Shown piece after piece: positions 1 through 10,600 of a stretch of DNA of 64,000 bases. Source of the DNA: Candidatus Zixiibacteriota bacterium. Its GTDB lineage: Bacteria > Zixibacteria > MSB-5A5 > GN15 > PGXB01. A model generated the notes under the pieces. The model saw nothing but the letters and a program-made list of their open reading frames with translations, was not told where the DNA came from and did not search any database. Location: positions 2,430,069 through 2,494,068 of the forward strand of contig LS998015.1 of the NCBI GenBank assembly GCA_900498245.1, given 5' to 3'. Every line of letters starts with the position of its first letter. Position 1 is the first letter of the stretch. The position numbers and the translations under genes were made by a program.

Positions 1-1835
1 AAATCCGTGACGGTCAATTTAAAAGCGGGGGTAGTATGCGTCAAGAGATTGCCGATTGGAGCCCTTCCGACTGTCACCTGGAAATTCATGGTATCAGTCA
101 TATCGCTGTATGGAAAATCAAGAACGAGAGTGAAAGTAATAGCGCGGCCATTAATAAGACCGTCGCTAAATCTAATGACATATGGAGCGATATTCATAGA
201 ATAGGTATAATTCCACTCGAAGTTGAACAGCGCCCGGTTGGAAAGAATCGTGACCCCGGTGTCTGATGTTGTTATTGTTCCGGTCAGAGAATCAGTATTG
301 CCGGACGGCACATTAAGACGCAGAAATAGATCGAAGGTTTCTCCCGGATCGGCAATACCGTCGCCGCCGATGGCTTTATTGGCAATCAAGATTTCTGGCT
401 TGGCCGGCAGTGGCAAATACTGAATCGCTTTGGCGGCATCGGGGAGTCCATAACCATAGGCGTTATCTTCACCCGCGGCACCCAGATCGCGGCAGGATTG
501 AATAATGGCCGTCTTAATTTGCTCGACCGTGGCATCCGGATTATACTGGCGCATAAGGGCGACCAATCCGGCGATAAAGGGAGCTGCCATCGACGTACCG
601 CTCATAATTTTATAGGTTCCGCCGCGATATGAGGAATAAATGGAGACTCCCGGGGCGACCACTTCCGGTTTGATTTGGGAGGTGTCGCAGCTGGAGGGTC
701 CGCGGCTGGAGAAGTCGGCAATAATATTGGTGGCATCATCAATCGCGCCGACGGAGAACGAGTTGAGAGGCGACGTGGCGCGGTTGGCGGGAAGGCGCAT
801 TGTCATCGCGTTGGGACCTTCGTTACCGGCGGCAAAGATGGTTACGATTCCGGCCGCTTCGACATTATCGATAGCGCTGTAAAAGGTCTGGTCGCACGGG
901 GGCAATATCGAGGTCGGAACACCCCAGCTGTTTAGAATGACATCGGGAACATCACTCACGGTATTCGGATCACCATCGGGATCGACTGCCCACTGAAAGG
1001 CCGCCAGAATATCCGAAAAAGTCTTGCTTAAAGTCTGTCCCTGATCTATGACGGCGGCCGAAATCCACTCCGCCTCGGGGGCGACACCAAAACTGTCGGC
1101 CGAGTTGCTTCCCAGCATAATTCCCATAGTATGGGTACCGTGGCCCGATTTATCCGCCGGCAGGGTGTCGGTCGTTTCGGGAGCGAATAGGGCCGCTTGA
1201 TGCGGGACATGATTTCCCCGCCACTTGCTTTGCAGGGCCGGGTGGCTCCATTCCACGCCGGTATCAAAACTGCATACCAGACGTCCTCTCCCCTTTAAAC
1301 CGCGACTCCACAAAGTTGGAACATTGAGAGCCGAGAGATGACTGGAAACGCCGAGCACTTTGGCCGCGGCCGGCGTGCTCTCCACCGGCTTGACAAATTC
1401 GACAGGAGCATCTTCAATGACCGCGGTGACTTCGGGAAGATCGCGAATTGTTTCAATGAGCGAAGCGGGAACTGCGAGCGACAACGCCGGTGCAATCCAG
1501 AATTCCTTTATTTCTGCATCGGGAACGAGCGCTTGAATTTCAAATTTCAATTGCGATAATTTCGACTGGGGGGCTGTTTTGAGCTCGTTCAGGACCTGAC
1601 GATGGCGGTCGGATGCGGAACCGCTCCGGGATTCGGCGATCGCGCGAGCCCGATTCTCGGTGGCGTCATTGGAAATATAGACAAGGATTTTTATAATCGT
1701 ATCTGTAGAAGGCGGGTTGAGAGCCATTTTTTCGAGTGAAGGAGAAAGAACGGCACCTATGGCCGCAAAGAGGCCGGATGGCAGGAAGATACACAGAATT
1801 GTCAAAAATACTGAAATTTTGGCATATGGCCTCAT
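1..1835 (-). CDS. Secreted subtilisin-like (S8) serine peptidase, C-terminus cut by window edge
   Basis: An open frame runs from an ATG at 1835 to the left edge (about 611 codons) without a stop. The start is preceded by GAGGAG. Residues 1-25 form a signal peptide, and a propeptide-like region follows. The full S8 triad is visible: Asp in SFDTGV (about residue 191), His in SGHGTHTMG (about 232) and Ser in SGTSMAAPF (about 415). The oxyanion Asn lies in ILNSWGV. After the catalytic domain, from about residue 450, comes a beta-rich region with a GDGIADPGETFDL segment typical of secreted proteins of this lineage. The true C-terminus, perhaps with a sorting tail or dockerin, lies outside the window. 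Role by family: extracellular endopeptidase. It diverges from the gene at 2096. Confidence 0.9.
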   Translation of the reverse strand, partial: MRPYAKISVFLTILCIFLPSGLFAAIGAVLSPSLEKMALNPPSTDTIIKILVYISNDATENRARAIAESRSGSASDRHRQVLNELKTAPQSKLSQLKFEIQALVPDAEIKEFWIAPALSLAVPASLIETIRDLPEVTAVIEDAPVEFVKPVESTPAAAKVLGVSSHLSALNVPTLWSRGLKGRGRLVCSFDTGVEWSHPALQSKWRGNHVPHQAALFAPETTDTLPADKSGHGTHTMGIMLGSNSADSFGVAPEAEWISAAVIDQGQTLSKTFSDILAAFQWAVDPDGDPNTVSDVPDVILNSWGVPTSILPPCDQTFYSAIDNVEAAGIVTIFAAGNEGPNAMTMRLPANRATSPLNSFSVGAIDDATNIIADFSSRGPSSCDTSQIKPEVVAPGVSIYSSYRGGTYKIMSGTSMAAPFIAGLVALMRQYNPDATVEQIKTAIIQSCRDLGAAGEDNAYGYGLPDAAKAIQYLPLPAKPEILIANKAIGGDGIADPGETFDLFLRLNVPSGNTDSLTGTITTSDTGVTILSNRALFNFEWNYTYSMNIAPYVIRFSDGLINGRAITFTLVLDFPYSDMTDTMNFQVTVGRAPIGNLLTHTTPAFKLTVTD

Positions 1836-2095
1836 TGGTTCTCCTCAGTTTGACTCCATCTGCTGTCTGAGCAACCATTATGCCATGGGGCGAATTCAAT
1901 CAAATGGCACCAATCAGTGAAAATCAGGGCATATTTGTTCCTTGCGATTTTCGGTATTATATTATGAATAAAGACCTTAGAAGGTCAGTTACGTCTCGTT
2001 TGAAAATTGCACAATTTTGCCGCGCCGGCGTTTTCAAAATGCAGATATGGGTCAGATTATGCATATAAGAACCCTTTTGCAGACCGATTGAGGTA

Positions 2096-4303
2096 TTGGA
2101 CAAATCTCAAAAGCAATATATCTTATCAGCGATTATGCGCGGGATTACTGATTTTATAAAGGAAAGACCATTAATCCCGGTCCTGGCGGCCGCGGTGATA
2201 ATCCGGCTAATCTATCTATTTATTTATTTGTCGAGCCCCCAATGGAATCAGATAATGGTCGACTCTCTCTTTCATGATCGCTGGGCCAGGGCGATTGCCG
2301 GGGGGGATTTCTGGGGTCATGAGGTATTCTTCCGTGCCCCTTTATATATATATCTTCTGGCCGGAATCTATGCGTTATTCGGACATTCCTTTCTGGCGGC
2401 GAGAATTTTTGGACATCTACTCGGTCTTTTTTCCATACTATTTACCTATAAGTTGACAGATCGGTTAGCATCGAAAAAAGCAGCTGCAATTGCCGCCGCC
2501 TTTCACGCCTTCTACCCCATAGCGATTTATTTTGAGGGCGAACTTCTGTCAGAGACCTTATTCATGATGCTGGTGGAATGGTCACTGCTCCTATTCATTA
2601 GCGGCAATGGCTCCAATAGAAATAGAACTCTTTTCCTGAGCGGTATTGCCATCGGACTGGCAGCCATAACACGGGCGCTGATCCTTCCTCTTACCATTTT
2701 GTATTTTGTATGGATCTTTCTGAAGAAGGAGACAGCGGCACAATCTCTGAAAAGTGCGGCAATATTGGCGGCCGCCATTATTATTCCCATTCTTCCGGTA
2801 ACAGTGCGGAATTATGCCGTATCCGGACAATTCGTTACGGTTGCAGCGTCCGGAGGCGTGAATTTTTATATTGGAAATAACGGTGAGGCCGACGGTCTTT
2901 CGGCATCGCTGCCATCTATCGGGCCCGATTGGCAGATTGGTGACCTGCAATATCTGGCCAGGGTGGAGACGGGGCGTAATTTATCGGCCTCCGAAATGTC
3001 GGATTTTTGGCTGGCCAAAGGCACCCGCTGGATTCTGGATCATAAGGGAGATTTCATCCGCTTATATATAAAGAGACTCTACTTCTGTCTGAATAATTTT
3101 GAAGTTTCCAATAATCGCAATCTCGCCTACTTCTTTTCTCAAAATCCGCTTTTGCACTATAATCCGCTTAATTTTTCCCTGATCCTGTCGCTGGCCGCAA
3201 TGGGGCTTGCGGGCCTCATAATTTCAAGGCGATTCAATCGCAGTTTTCTTTTTCTGTCCCTTTTCGCGGCCGGGTATCTCCTTCTTATTTCATTATTTTT
3301 TATAAATTCCCGCTTTCGCCTGCCCGTCATCCCCATTGTGTTTTTATTCGGGGCAATCGGGATTATTGATTTTGCCGAAAGAGTGGGACAACGCAAAGTT
3401 ACCCTCCAGACTATTTTGCTCCCGGCGCTCGGCCTCCTGGCATTTTGGTTCTCCCATACCAATTTCTACCGGATCGACAGGGTGAACAGTGAAAGCGGTT
3501 TATTCAATGAAGCCAACTTTTATTTGGCAAAAGGGGACTTTGAGAATGCTCTTGCCAAATATAGAGATCTTTTGGTCAAAAATCCCCGCTATCCCGAGGT
3601 CAATCTTAATCTTGGCGCGGCCTTTATGAAGACAGGATTGACCGATTCGGCGGAAGTATATTTCCGGAAAGAATTACAGTTTTTCCCTGAGGAGGCCCAG
3701 GCTTATTCCAATCTTGCTTCCCTATACTATTTAAAGAACCGGCCCCTTGAAGCCGATTCTTGCGCAGATATGGCCATTAATTTGAAGCCAAATCTGCCGG
3801 ACGGGTATCTTGTGAAAGTGCGCATTCTGAATTCACTTAATAGAGCGGACAATATCGGCACGATTCTGTCGGAAGCCGAAAAATATATTGGCAAATTTCC
3901 CCGACTCTGGCTCGACGCCGGCATAATTTACAGCGAACATGGAGAATACGAAAAAGCCATCAGTTGTCTTTCGACAGTGATATCGGCCGAGCCGGAGGCC
4001 ATCGAATCCGGTATTGGCGGTTTTGATTATTCCCGGGACGTTTTCGATCTGGGGAGGATAAAGGGACGCGCCTATTATCAACTGGGATATATTTATGGGA
4101 TCAAAGGTAATCTGCAGCAATCAATCGCAATGAGTAATCGGGCCATTGCGCTCGATTCCAATCAAATTGAGGCCTATATCAATCTGGGCCATGCCTATAT
4201 TGTCGCAGGGGAAATCGCTCAAGCGAGATCGATTCTCGATTCCGGCCTGAAGCGCTTCCCGAACAATGAATATCTTTTGAATCTTCTCCGCCTCTGCAAA
4301 TAA
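2096..4303 (+). CDS. GT39-type membrane glycosyltransferase fused to C-terminal TPR repeats
   Basis: The 735-residue protein has a hydrophobic N-terminal half of about ten to twelve membrane segments (residues about 25-450) with the architecture of the dolichyl-phosphate-mannose mannosyltransferase / ArnT superfamily. An acidic first periplasmic loop (SLFHDRWARA) sits where these enzymes keep catalytic Asp. From about residue 470 it becomes soluble with at least five TPR-like helix pairs (ALAKYRDLLVKNPRYPEVNL, EAQAYSNLASLYYL, QIEAYINLGHAYIVAGE). By family it would transfer a sugar from a polyprenyl-phosphate donor to a periplasmic acceptor, with TPRs perhaps recruiting the acceptor. The start is taken as TTG at 2096 because GAGG lies just upstream; an ATG at 2135 is the alternative. 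A second GT39-TPR protein is encoded at 56506-58656. Confidence 0.8.
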   Translation: MDKSQKQYILSAIMRGITDFIKERPLIPVLAAAVIIRLIYLFIYLSSPQWNQIMVDSLFHDRWARAIAGGDFWGHEVFFRAPLYIYLLAGIYALFGHSFLAARIFGHLLGLFSILFTYKLTDRLASKKAAAIAAAFHAFYPIAIYFEGELLSETLFMMLVEWSLLLFISGNGSNRNRTLFLSGIAIGLAAITRALILPLTILYFVWIFLKKETAAQSLKSAAILAAAIIIPILPVTVRNYAVSGQFVTVAASGGVNFYIGNNGEADGLSASLPSIGPDWQIGDLQYLARVETGRNLSASEMSDFWLAKGTRWILDHKGDFIRLYIKRLYFCLNNFEVSNNRNLAYFFSQNPLLHYNPLNFSLILSLAAMGLAGLIISRRFNRSFLFLSLFAAGYLLLISLFFINSRFRLPVIPIVFLFGAIGIIDFAERVGQRKVTLQTILLPALGLLAFWFSHTNFYRIDRVNSESGLFNEANFYLAKGDFENALAKYRDLLVKNPRYPEVNLNLGAAFMKTGLTDSAEVYFRKELQFFPEEAQAYSNLASLYYLKNRPLEADSCADMAINLKPNLPDGYLVKVRILNSLNRADNIGTILSEAEKYIGKFPRLWLDAGIIYSEHGEYEKAISCLSTVISAEPEAIESGIGGFDYSRDVFDLGRIKGRAYYQLGYIYGIKGNLQQSIAMSNRAIALDSNQIEAYINLGHAYIVAGEIAQARSILDSGLKRFPNNEYLLNLLRLCK

Positions 4304-4307
4304 AAAA

Positions 4308-4337
4308 GGGGCCGGAGAAGAATGCCTCCTCGGCCCC
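4308..4337. terminator. Hairpin between convergent genes, possible bidirectional terminator
   Basis: Arms GGGGCCG and CGGCCCC enclose a further partial stem, directly after the + gene stop and before the - gene stop. An A-run precedes the hairpin on the + strand, which is a T-run for minus-strand transcription. It sits where two convergent units must end. Confidence 0.6.
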
Positions 4338-4355
4338 AAAATGGCAAATCTGCTG

Positions 4356-6641
4356 TTACTCGCCAGACATACTGGCCGGCAACAATCCCTTTCTTTGCTG
4401 TTCCTGCAGATCCCGTAGAGTCTGCCTCAACTCATTGAAACTTCCGTGCGGAGCCATGGGAGCCATTTTCCCGGCACCGATGTACGGCTGTACCGACAAC
4501 CAATCTAAACTGGTATTGACAACCGTCTGTGCGGAAGTGGAATCGAAAGGCAACATGCTGAAACAGAAGTGGGAGGTCCGGAACAAACCGGCACTCGGCT
4601 CGATATATCGAACCGCCGTCACCGCCCCCTCAAAATTGGCCGTATGCCCGACCCAAACCCCATCGCAACCGGGATCGATACGTGGCTGGTCATTTCCATG
4701 TAGAGAATGATAGAGATAAAGCGGTTCGGCCGCGGCCACCTTTTCCACATATCCGACTTCAGGAAGCGCCCCGATAATAATGGAACTATCGCTGCAGCGA
4801 TACGGACACGCCAGAATACCGTAGCCAGGGTTCCAATAATAGCGGGTGCCCAAAAGGGTCGTATCAGTTCTGAGAGTGGGATACTGGCTTTCCAGCGAAG
4901 CCTTCTCCGGAATGGCCGCAATGAAATCCTCTATTCTAATCTGAGCCAGTAATCCAAAAGGACACTGTTCCGGAGTCCCGGTGCAGAAGTATTTTATAAG
5001 GTTCACCCATCCGGTGGTGACTACCTGATCGATACCGAAGAACTGCCGATAGGTCGTCGGCGCAGCCGTCCGCACGGGCGAAATCGACTGAACATCGCTG
5101 ACAAAAGGCGAACGAGCCATAACCCAGGCACTCATCCCGGCGCTCAAACCCTCGATAACCGCCAAACCTTCGGTTGATGTGATATTCATGAGCCGGCTCG
5201 GGGAATCCTTGACTAATATGATAATCTTGTGCTTGAGGACATCTCTCAGTTTGAAGGCCGGCGCTTCTGCCGTCTTTGGCGCTCCGGCGGCATAATAGTC
5301 CTGGGTACATTTCCATTTGGGATAGTCGATAATGCCCCAAATGACAGGGATCTGGCTGATTTGAATACTGTCTTTTTTGAGAATATTCAAAGTGTCAAAA
5401 GACCCGGGCTTCCAGGCATTAATGAATCGTCCATAAATATCTTTAACGGTAGTATTTTTTAACGATGTGTACGCCGGATAATTGAAATCACTCGTCCCGC
5501 CATATCGGGTCATATCGTAAAGCATTACATCCCGCTCGAATTTGGGATCAATAACCGATATAAAGGTGAATGGTGGAACCGGATCGGGGACTTTGGAATC
5601 ATCCCGACATTGCGCCCAGACCAGAAAATACTCCTGGCGTGTGGTATCGGCCGGGTATCCCTTGAAGACATCGTATATATTCGCAGAAGTGCTGGTGACC
5701 CAGAAACTTCCATTCAGCGGATTATAGGATTCCTCCACAAGATGATTAAGTCCGGGCGGCAGGGAATCGACCTTCAACATTCTTCCCCAGTTTCCATAGG
5801 GATTGCCGGTCCGAAGCGTATCAACCAGAATATAATTAAAGGTCGTATCGATCGTCGTATCAGGAGGAACGACTGTCGTATCGATGGTCGTATCCAGAGA
5901 TCTCACGGTTTTATAAAAATCGTGGAGTTTATAGAAATCGCCGTAAATATCGACAAAAACGGACTCGGTGTAATTATTCCTTATCTGAACCATGTTTAGA
6001 GAATCATACGGCCCGAAAACTTTCCAGTGATACTCAAAGGGCGGCGGGTTGCGCGGGTAATCGATGGGATCGTCACCGCTGAACGCTAACGACACGCCAT
6101 CAAGAACCCCTGTGCTGGTAACCGCATTCACATAAGGTGATTTCAATTCGTTCGCGGATATGCGGGTGTCAGGGAAATGGTTATTTTTCCGGAATAAGCG
6201 GTTGACGATAACCGATTTGGCCCCGAGATTATCCACCGCCTGCAGGAAAATATACGATGCAATATACTTGCGGACCGGATCACGCACATCGGCCGACATC
6301 TTGATCGTCTGTTTGGTTCCGGGATCTTCCAGGCTGACCGAAACTACCACCCAGGGGATAAGACTGTCCGCCGAGTTTTGTGCATAGGCCTGAGGGTCCG
6401 CTCCTACCACCGTGCTTTCAATTACGGCATACCGGAAATAGCGAATGAATCCGTCAACATCAGTGCCATACCAGTATATCGCCGTATCGGATGAAAACCG
6501 CGCCCCTTCCACCGGAATATTTACAAAATCCACCAGCGGCGGGATATTATCGCGCGGCGGACCCTTTATATCCTTGGAACACCCCCCCAAGAAATAAAGA
6601 CCCATTAACAGCGCGGAAATTATTACAAAACTCCGCTTCAT
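4356..6641 (-). CDS. Large secreted lipoprotein of unknown function
   Basis: 761 residues starting at ATG 6641 behind GGAGGA. The N-terminus is a lipoprotein signal with lipobox LGGC (Cys about residue 21), so it is anchored in a membrane, probably the outer one. The following segment (PPLVDFVNIP, then SDTAIYWYGTDVDGFIRYFRYA) resembles the Ig/FN3-like opening found in many large lipoproteins of this lineage. Later parts are mixed alpha/beta with no motif I can name. It is the third gene of a unit with a TonB-dependent receptor and a PorV/PorQ-like protein, suggesting a surface or periplasmic partner of that system. I do not recognise a catalytic site. Confidence 0.75.
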   Translation of the reverse strand: MKRSFVIISALLMGLYFLGGCSKDIKGPPRDNIPPLVDFVNIPVEGARFSSDTAIYWYGTDVDGFIRYFRYAVIESTVVGADPQAYAQNSADSLIPWVVVSVSLEDPGTKQTIKMSADVRDPVRKYIASYIFLQAVDNLGAKSVIVNRLFRKNNHFPDTRISANELKSPYVNAVTSTGVLDGVSLAFSGDDPIDYPRNPPPFEYHWKVFGPYDSLNMVQIRNNYTESVFVDIYGDFYKLHDFYKTVRSLDTTIDTTVVPPDTTIDTTFNYILVDTLRTGNPYGNWGRMLKVDSLPPGLNHLVEESYNPLNGSFWVTSTSANIYDVFKGYPADTTRQEYFLVWAQCRDDSKVPDPVPPFTFISVIDPKFERDVMLYDMTRYGGTSDFNYPAYTSLKNTTVKDIYGRFINAWKPGSFDTLNILKKDSIQISQIPVIWGIIDYPKWKCTQDYYAAGAPKTAEAPAFKLRDVLKHKIIILVKDSPSRLMNITSTEGLAVIEGLSAGMSAWVMARSPFVSDVQSISPVRTAAPTTYRQFFGIDQVVTTGWVNLIKYFCTGTPEQCPFGLLAQIRIEDFIAAIPEKASLESQYPTLRTDTTLLGTRYYWNPGYGILACPYRCSDSSIIIGALPEVGYVEKVAAAEPLYLYHSLHGNDQPRIDPGCDGVWVGHTANFEGAVTAVRYIEPSAGLFRTSHFCFSMLPFDSTSAQTVVNTSLDWLSVQPYIGAGKMAPMAPHGSFNELRQTLRDLQEQQRKGLLPASMSGE

Positions 6642-6681
6642 ATTATTCCTCCAATATTTTTCTCAAATGATGATTTCATGT

Positions 6682-7635
6682 CTAGAACGACAATCCTATC
6701 GAAAATCTGTGAACCTGGTTCAGCCACCCGAAATCCTGATAGGCATAATCAACGGAAAGATCCATATTCTCGCCAATCGGGAGACGGAGGCCGCCGCCGG
6801 CCGTGAAGCCGTCGGAGTCGTAATTCATTCTTTCGCCGACCCTGAGACTGAATTTGTCGTGGAAGCGATATTCCAGACCGGCGTTGTATTTCTCAAGATT
6901 GTCGGAAGGATGGCTTCCTTCGGCAGCAAATGTCAGCCGATTGGCCTGCCCGTCGAGAAGGTCAATCGCAGCCCCGAATTTGAAGTTAATCGGCAGAGGG
7001 AAAGAGCGGCTGATAAATTTCAAATCCGGACCGAAATTGGAAATCACCATGGCTATCTTGAAATTTCTGAAGCCGGAGTTATAGCAGGTACCGACATCGG
7101 CCGACCATCCGGAAGCCGACAAGAGCTCCAGATTTTCCTGAATATATTTGGCCGTAAAGCCGACAGAAAACTTGTCGGTTAAATATCTGCCATAGCTCAC
7201 CGTAATGGCCATGTCACTGGCCGAGAAATATTGAGCGTTACCATTTTGATCGACACCCATTGGATGGAAATAGTCGGTATAAAGAATGTCTCCTGTGCTC
7301 AGGGCGTAGGCGCCTACCCCGACTATTCCGCCGACCGTTTCCAGAGGAAAAGCGAGACCGACGAACTCATAATTGATGTCGGCCGGCATATCGATGTGAG
7401 TAAACATAACTTCCTTGCCGTAAACATAAGTCAACGCGGCAGGATTGTAATATATGGCGGAGGCGTCACTTACACTGGCCACATATGCTTCGGCCATACC
7501 CATGGCGCGCGCCGAAACGCCCAATTCCAAGAAGTTTACACCGGTTGTTCCCACCTTGGCCTGTCCCAGTACCAGGGATGGCAGGAGGAGCAGCGCCACC
7601 GCCATCAAACCGATGCAGTATCTATTTGACCTCAT
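6682..7635 (-). CDS. PorV/PorQ-family outer-membrane beta-barrel protein
   Basis: 317 residues when started at the ATG at 7635, which has AAAGGAGA upstream; the frame extends 14 codons further but without a good ribosome site. A signal peptide (residues 1-22) is followed by the family signature NFLELGVSARAMGMAEAYVA, then SDASAIYYNPAAL, and by alternating beta-strands ending in an aromatic C-terminus (IGLSF). By family these are FadL/PorV-like barrels; PorV proteins take part in type IX secretion and surface delivery, others are of unknown function. It lies 43 nt downstream of the TonB-dependent receptor and 41 nt upstream of the lipoprotein, consistent with one operon. Proteins with type A sorting tails are encoded nearby at 14527-20463. 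Confidence 0.85.
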   Translation of the reverse strand: MRSNRYCIGLMAVALLLLPSLVLGQAKVGTTGVNFLELGVSARAMGMAEAYVASVSDASAIYYNPAALTYVYGKEVMFTHIDMPADINYEFVGLAFPLETVGGIVGVGAYALSTGDILYTDYFHPMGVDQNGNAQYFSASDMAITVSYGRYLTDKFSVGFTAKYIQENLELLSASGWSADVGTCYNSGFRNFKIAMVISNFGPDLKFISRSFPLPINFKFGAAIDLLDGQANRLTFAAEGSHPSDNLEKYNAGLEYRFHDKFSLRVGERMNYDSDGFTAGGGLRLPIGENMDLSVDYAYQDFGWLNQVHRFSIGLSF

Positions 7636-7677
7636 ATTATATCGTCTCCTTTGCGGAATCATTCTCTTATCCACCAA

Positions 7678-10600
7678 TTATAGATTCATCTGCAAACCGA
7701 ACTTGATCTGACGGCCATAGGCCCAATTCTGCGGATTGCGGTCATAGTCAGTTCCGCCGGTTACATTATATCCATCGTTTTGTCCAGTGTCGGGGCGACC
7801 GGTGTCGCTGTAAACCGATTGGACGTTTTTATTATTCAGGAGGTTGTCAACCCAGAGAATGAACCGCCAGTCCAGAGATGCCAGTTTGAAATATTTCTCG
7901 AAGCGGACGTCGAAGTTTAGAACCGACGGCCGGCGAAGGGAATTTTCATCGATGTCCTGACCTTCCGGAACCTCAAGGTTGGGATATTTTGTTCCCGGAG
8001 TGAAAGGACGTCCCGTCTCAAACGAACCCTGAACCGAGAAAGTCCAGCCGTTGGGAATTCTCATTCCAAATAGTTTCGGTTTCATCGTTTCCGGAATGAC
8101 CAATTGAATACCGCATTTCAGGGCGTGGCGGACATCGTTGTCAAGCGGTTTCTCCGAAAGAGATTCACGACTTAAGTAGAAGTCCGAGAAATAAGTGGTT
8201 CGCGTCTGGGACTGCTTGCCGTAGGCGAAGGCATAGGTATAATTGACTTCACCGTTGATCAGCCGGCCACCGCGTTTCTCAACCTGAATTTCAAAGCCGC
8301 GGCTGCGACCGTAGTCACGGTTTTCATATTGCTGTATCACCAGAGCGCCACCGCCCAGTCTGACATTGGTGCTGTTGATCTTGTCAAATTCATCTTTGAA
8401 ATAACCGGACATGTCGATCGAATAATCCTGGGACATGGCGTATTTGACACCAAATGAATACTGAATCGTCTTCACGAAGTCCAAATTGTAGTTACCCACA
8501 ACGTCACTGGCCGAAGCCGAGGTTGTATTGCGGTCAAACATAAAGGAGTATTGCGGCAACTGGTAAAAATGCCCATAGTTGAAGTGAATCTTGGCTTTGT
8601 CCGAGATGGGATACGAAAATCCGATTCGGGGGGATATTTTATAGCGACCGCCCTTGATGATGCCGCTCCCGAGGTCATCATTTGCCGCCACAGAATCTAA
8701 ACCGGTCGTCTGGATGAAGAAGTCATAGCGGAAGCCCAGACTGGCAATCATTGACCCGTATTCAAGGTTATCGCGGATATACAGCGCCCCGCTGAGAGGC
8801 TTATAGTCATAAAAGTCACGCAACTCCCCGATTCCGGCATAGGCGCCGTTGTCATTACGGCCAGTATACGGCTGCTCGAGGGAACGGACATCTTCTTTCT
8901 TCAAATGATCCTTTTCCAATTCCGCCCCGGCCTTGATTTCATGGACGCCCAACTGACGGAAGATACGGGCCTCCAAGGAGTAGGTCTGAATGCGGCGATG
9001 GTGCCAAACCGTTGTCGTCTGATAGTTACCGATATTGAGAAAGTTGTTCGTGCCACCGTAATCGTATTTGCCGTTTCCATTAATATCGGTAAAAGGCTCA
9101 CCCGGATCATACTTCTGATTGGGAGCATCATAAACACCATTGCCGTTCCGATCGATAAAGGGAATACCCGAGACCCATGGCTCGCTGGGACTGGTATAAC
9201 GAGAATTCCGATCCAGGTCCTGATTAAGGGTTGGATCCTGGGACATTACAAATTGGTCGATATTGACTTCATAGACGCCGTCATTATTGACATCCGTAAA
9301 GGGTTCGCCAAGATTAACATCGCCGTCCAGGTACGGCTCGGGATCATGCGTCCCGATCACATCGCGCCGATTGGAATCGAACTTGCCATTGCCATTGGTA
9401 TCGTAGAGATAATCCCCGGCATCCCAATGGCCGTTGCCGTTAACATCCACATACGGTTCGCCTTCCAGAGCGCCCCCGCTGGCTCCGTTATTGAATCTGA
9501 AATCGGTCATATACGTATATCCCGATTGAGCATTATTGACGAATGGACTATTCCCGTAAGTATATGCCGGCCCGCTAAAATCGCGGCCGTAAAGTGTGGT
9601 ATCGGGGAAAACATTTACAAGCGGCTCGGGAGGATCGTAAACGCCGTTGCCGTTTCTATCGTCGAACCGTTCAAATTGGTAATAGCGAAGGAACTGATCG
9701 GGATTAAGACCGCGTCCCGGGTTGTTGGGATCGCCCGGTTTATACGAAACATCGCGGTTATAATAAGATGCCCTCAAATAGTAGTGCATGTTTTTCGACA
9801 ACTGATGCGTAACCTCAAGGGCATACGATTGCCACTGAGTCTCTCCTACGGGGGCCGTATTGGGGGTATAGCGATATTGCCAGTCGAAAACCGTATAGTT
9901 ATTGACACTGGATTTGTAAGAGAAAATCATCTTCAAGTTATTGAGCGGCTTAACCAGAATATTGCCGTTCAAACTGTAGTCATTATTTTGCCGATCCGGA
10001 ATTTTGAGACCAAGCAGGTTAAAAGTGCCGTAATTCATCGCCGTGCTTGGCGTCGTAAACTTGTCGTAGGAATAAGCGGTGCCCGATTTTGTCATTTCGG
10101 CATAGAAGAAGTAGGTGATGTCTTTATCCTCAAGGAATTTCAGGCCGAGAGACGGGAGTATCTTGTTGCGGAGAATCGGATCCGGACCGCTTAGAGTAAA
10201 GGACACATAATCGTAATTATTCGAATATTTATTCAGTTTGGAATTTCCGAAGTCATCGGTGATATATTGAACCGCCATATTGGTCTTATCCACCGAACCG
10301 GTTTGAGTAGTAATCTGCACAATACCGGAAAGGGCGTTTCCATATTCAGGGTCGAAACCATCCTTAATAATATTGATTTCCTGAATAGAGCCCGAGGTTA
10401 AAGACAGACCAAGGGTGGTCGGCCCGTACCCCCCCAGCGGGTCCCCGATATTGACGCCGTCGACGATATACGCAACTTCACCGACACGGCCGCCGCGAAT
10501 AATAATTTCACCCTGATTGGTGGTTACGACACCCGCCGTCTGCTGCAGCAGTTTGTCGACATTCTGCACCGGCATGGTTTTGATGGCGTCGCGCGATATG

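Noticed and set aside
9059-9663. Possible CRISPR-like or minisatellite array
   Set aside because: Repeat similarity is at protein level with irregular spacing and variable DNA; it encodes calcium-loop motifs within a receptor.
8905-10194. 429-codon open frame on the plus strand
   Set aside because: It lies antisense within the TonB-dependent receptor gene, has no ribosome site or recognisable domain, and arises from the codon bias of the real gene.
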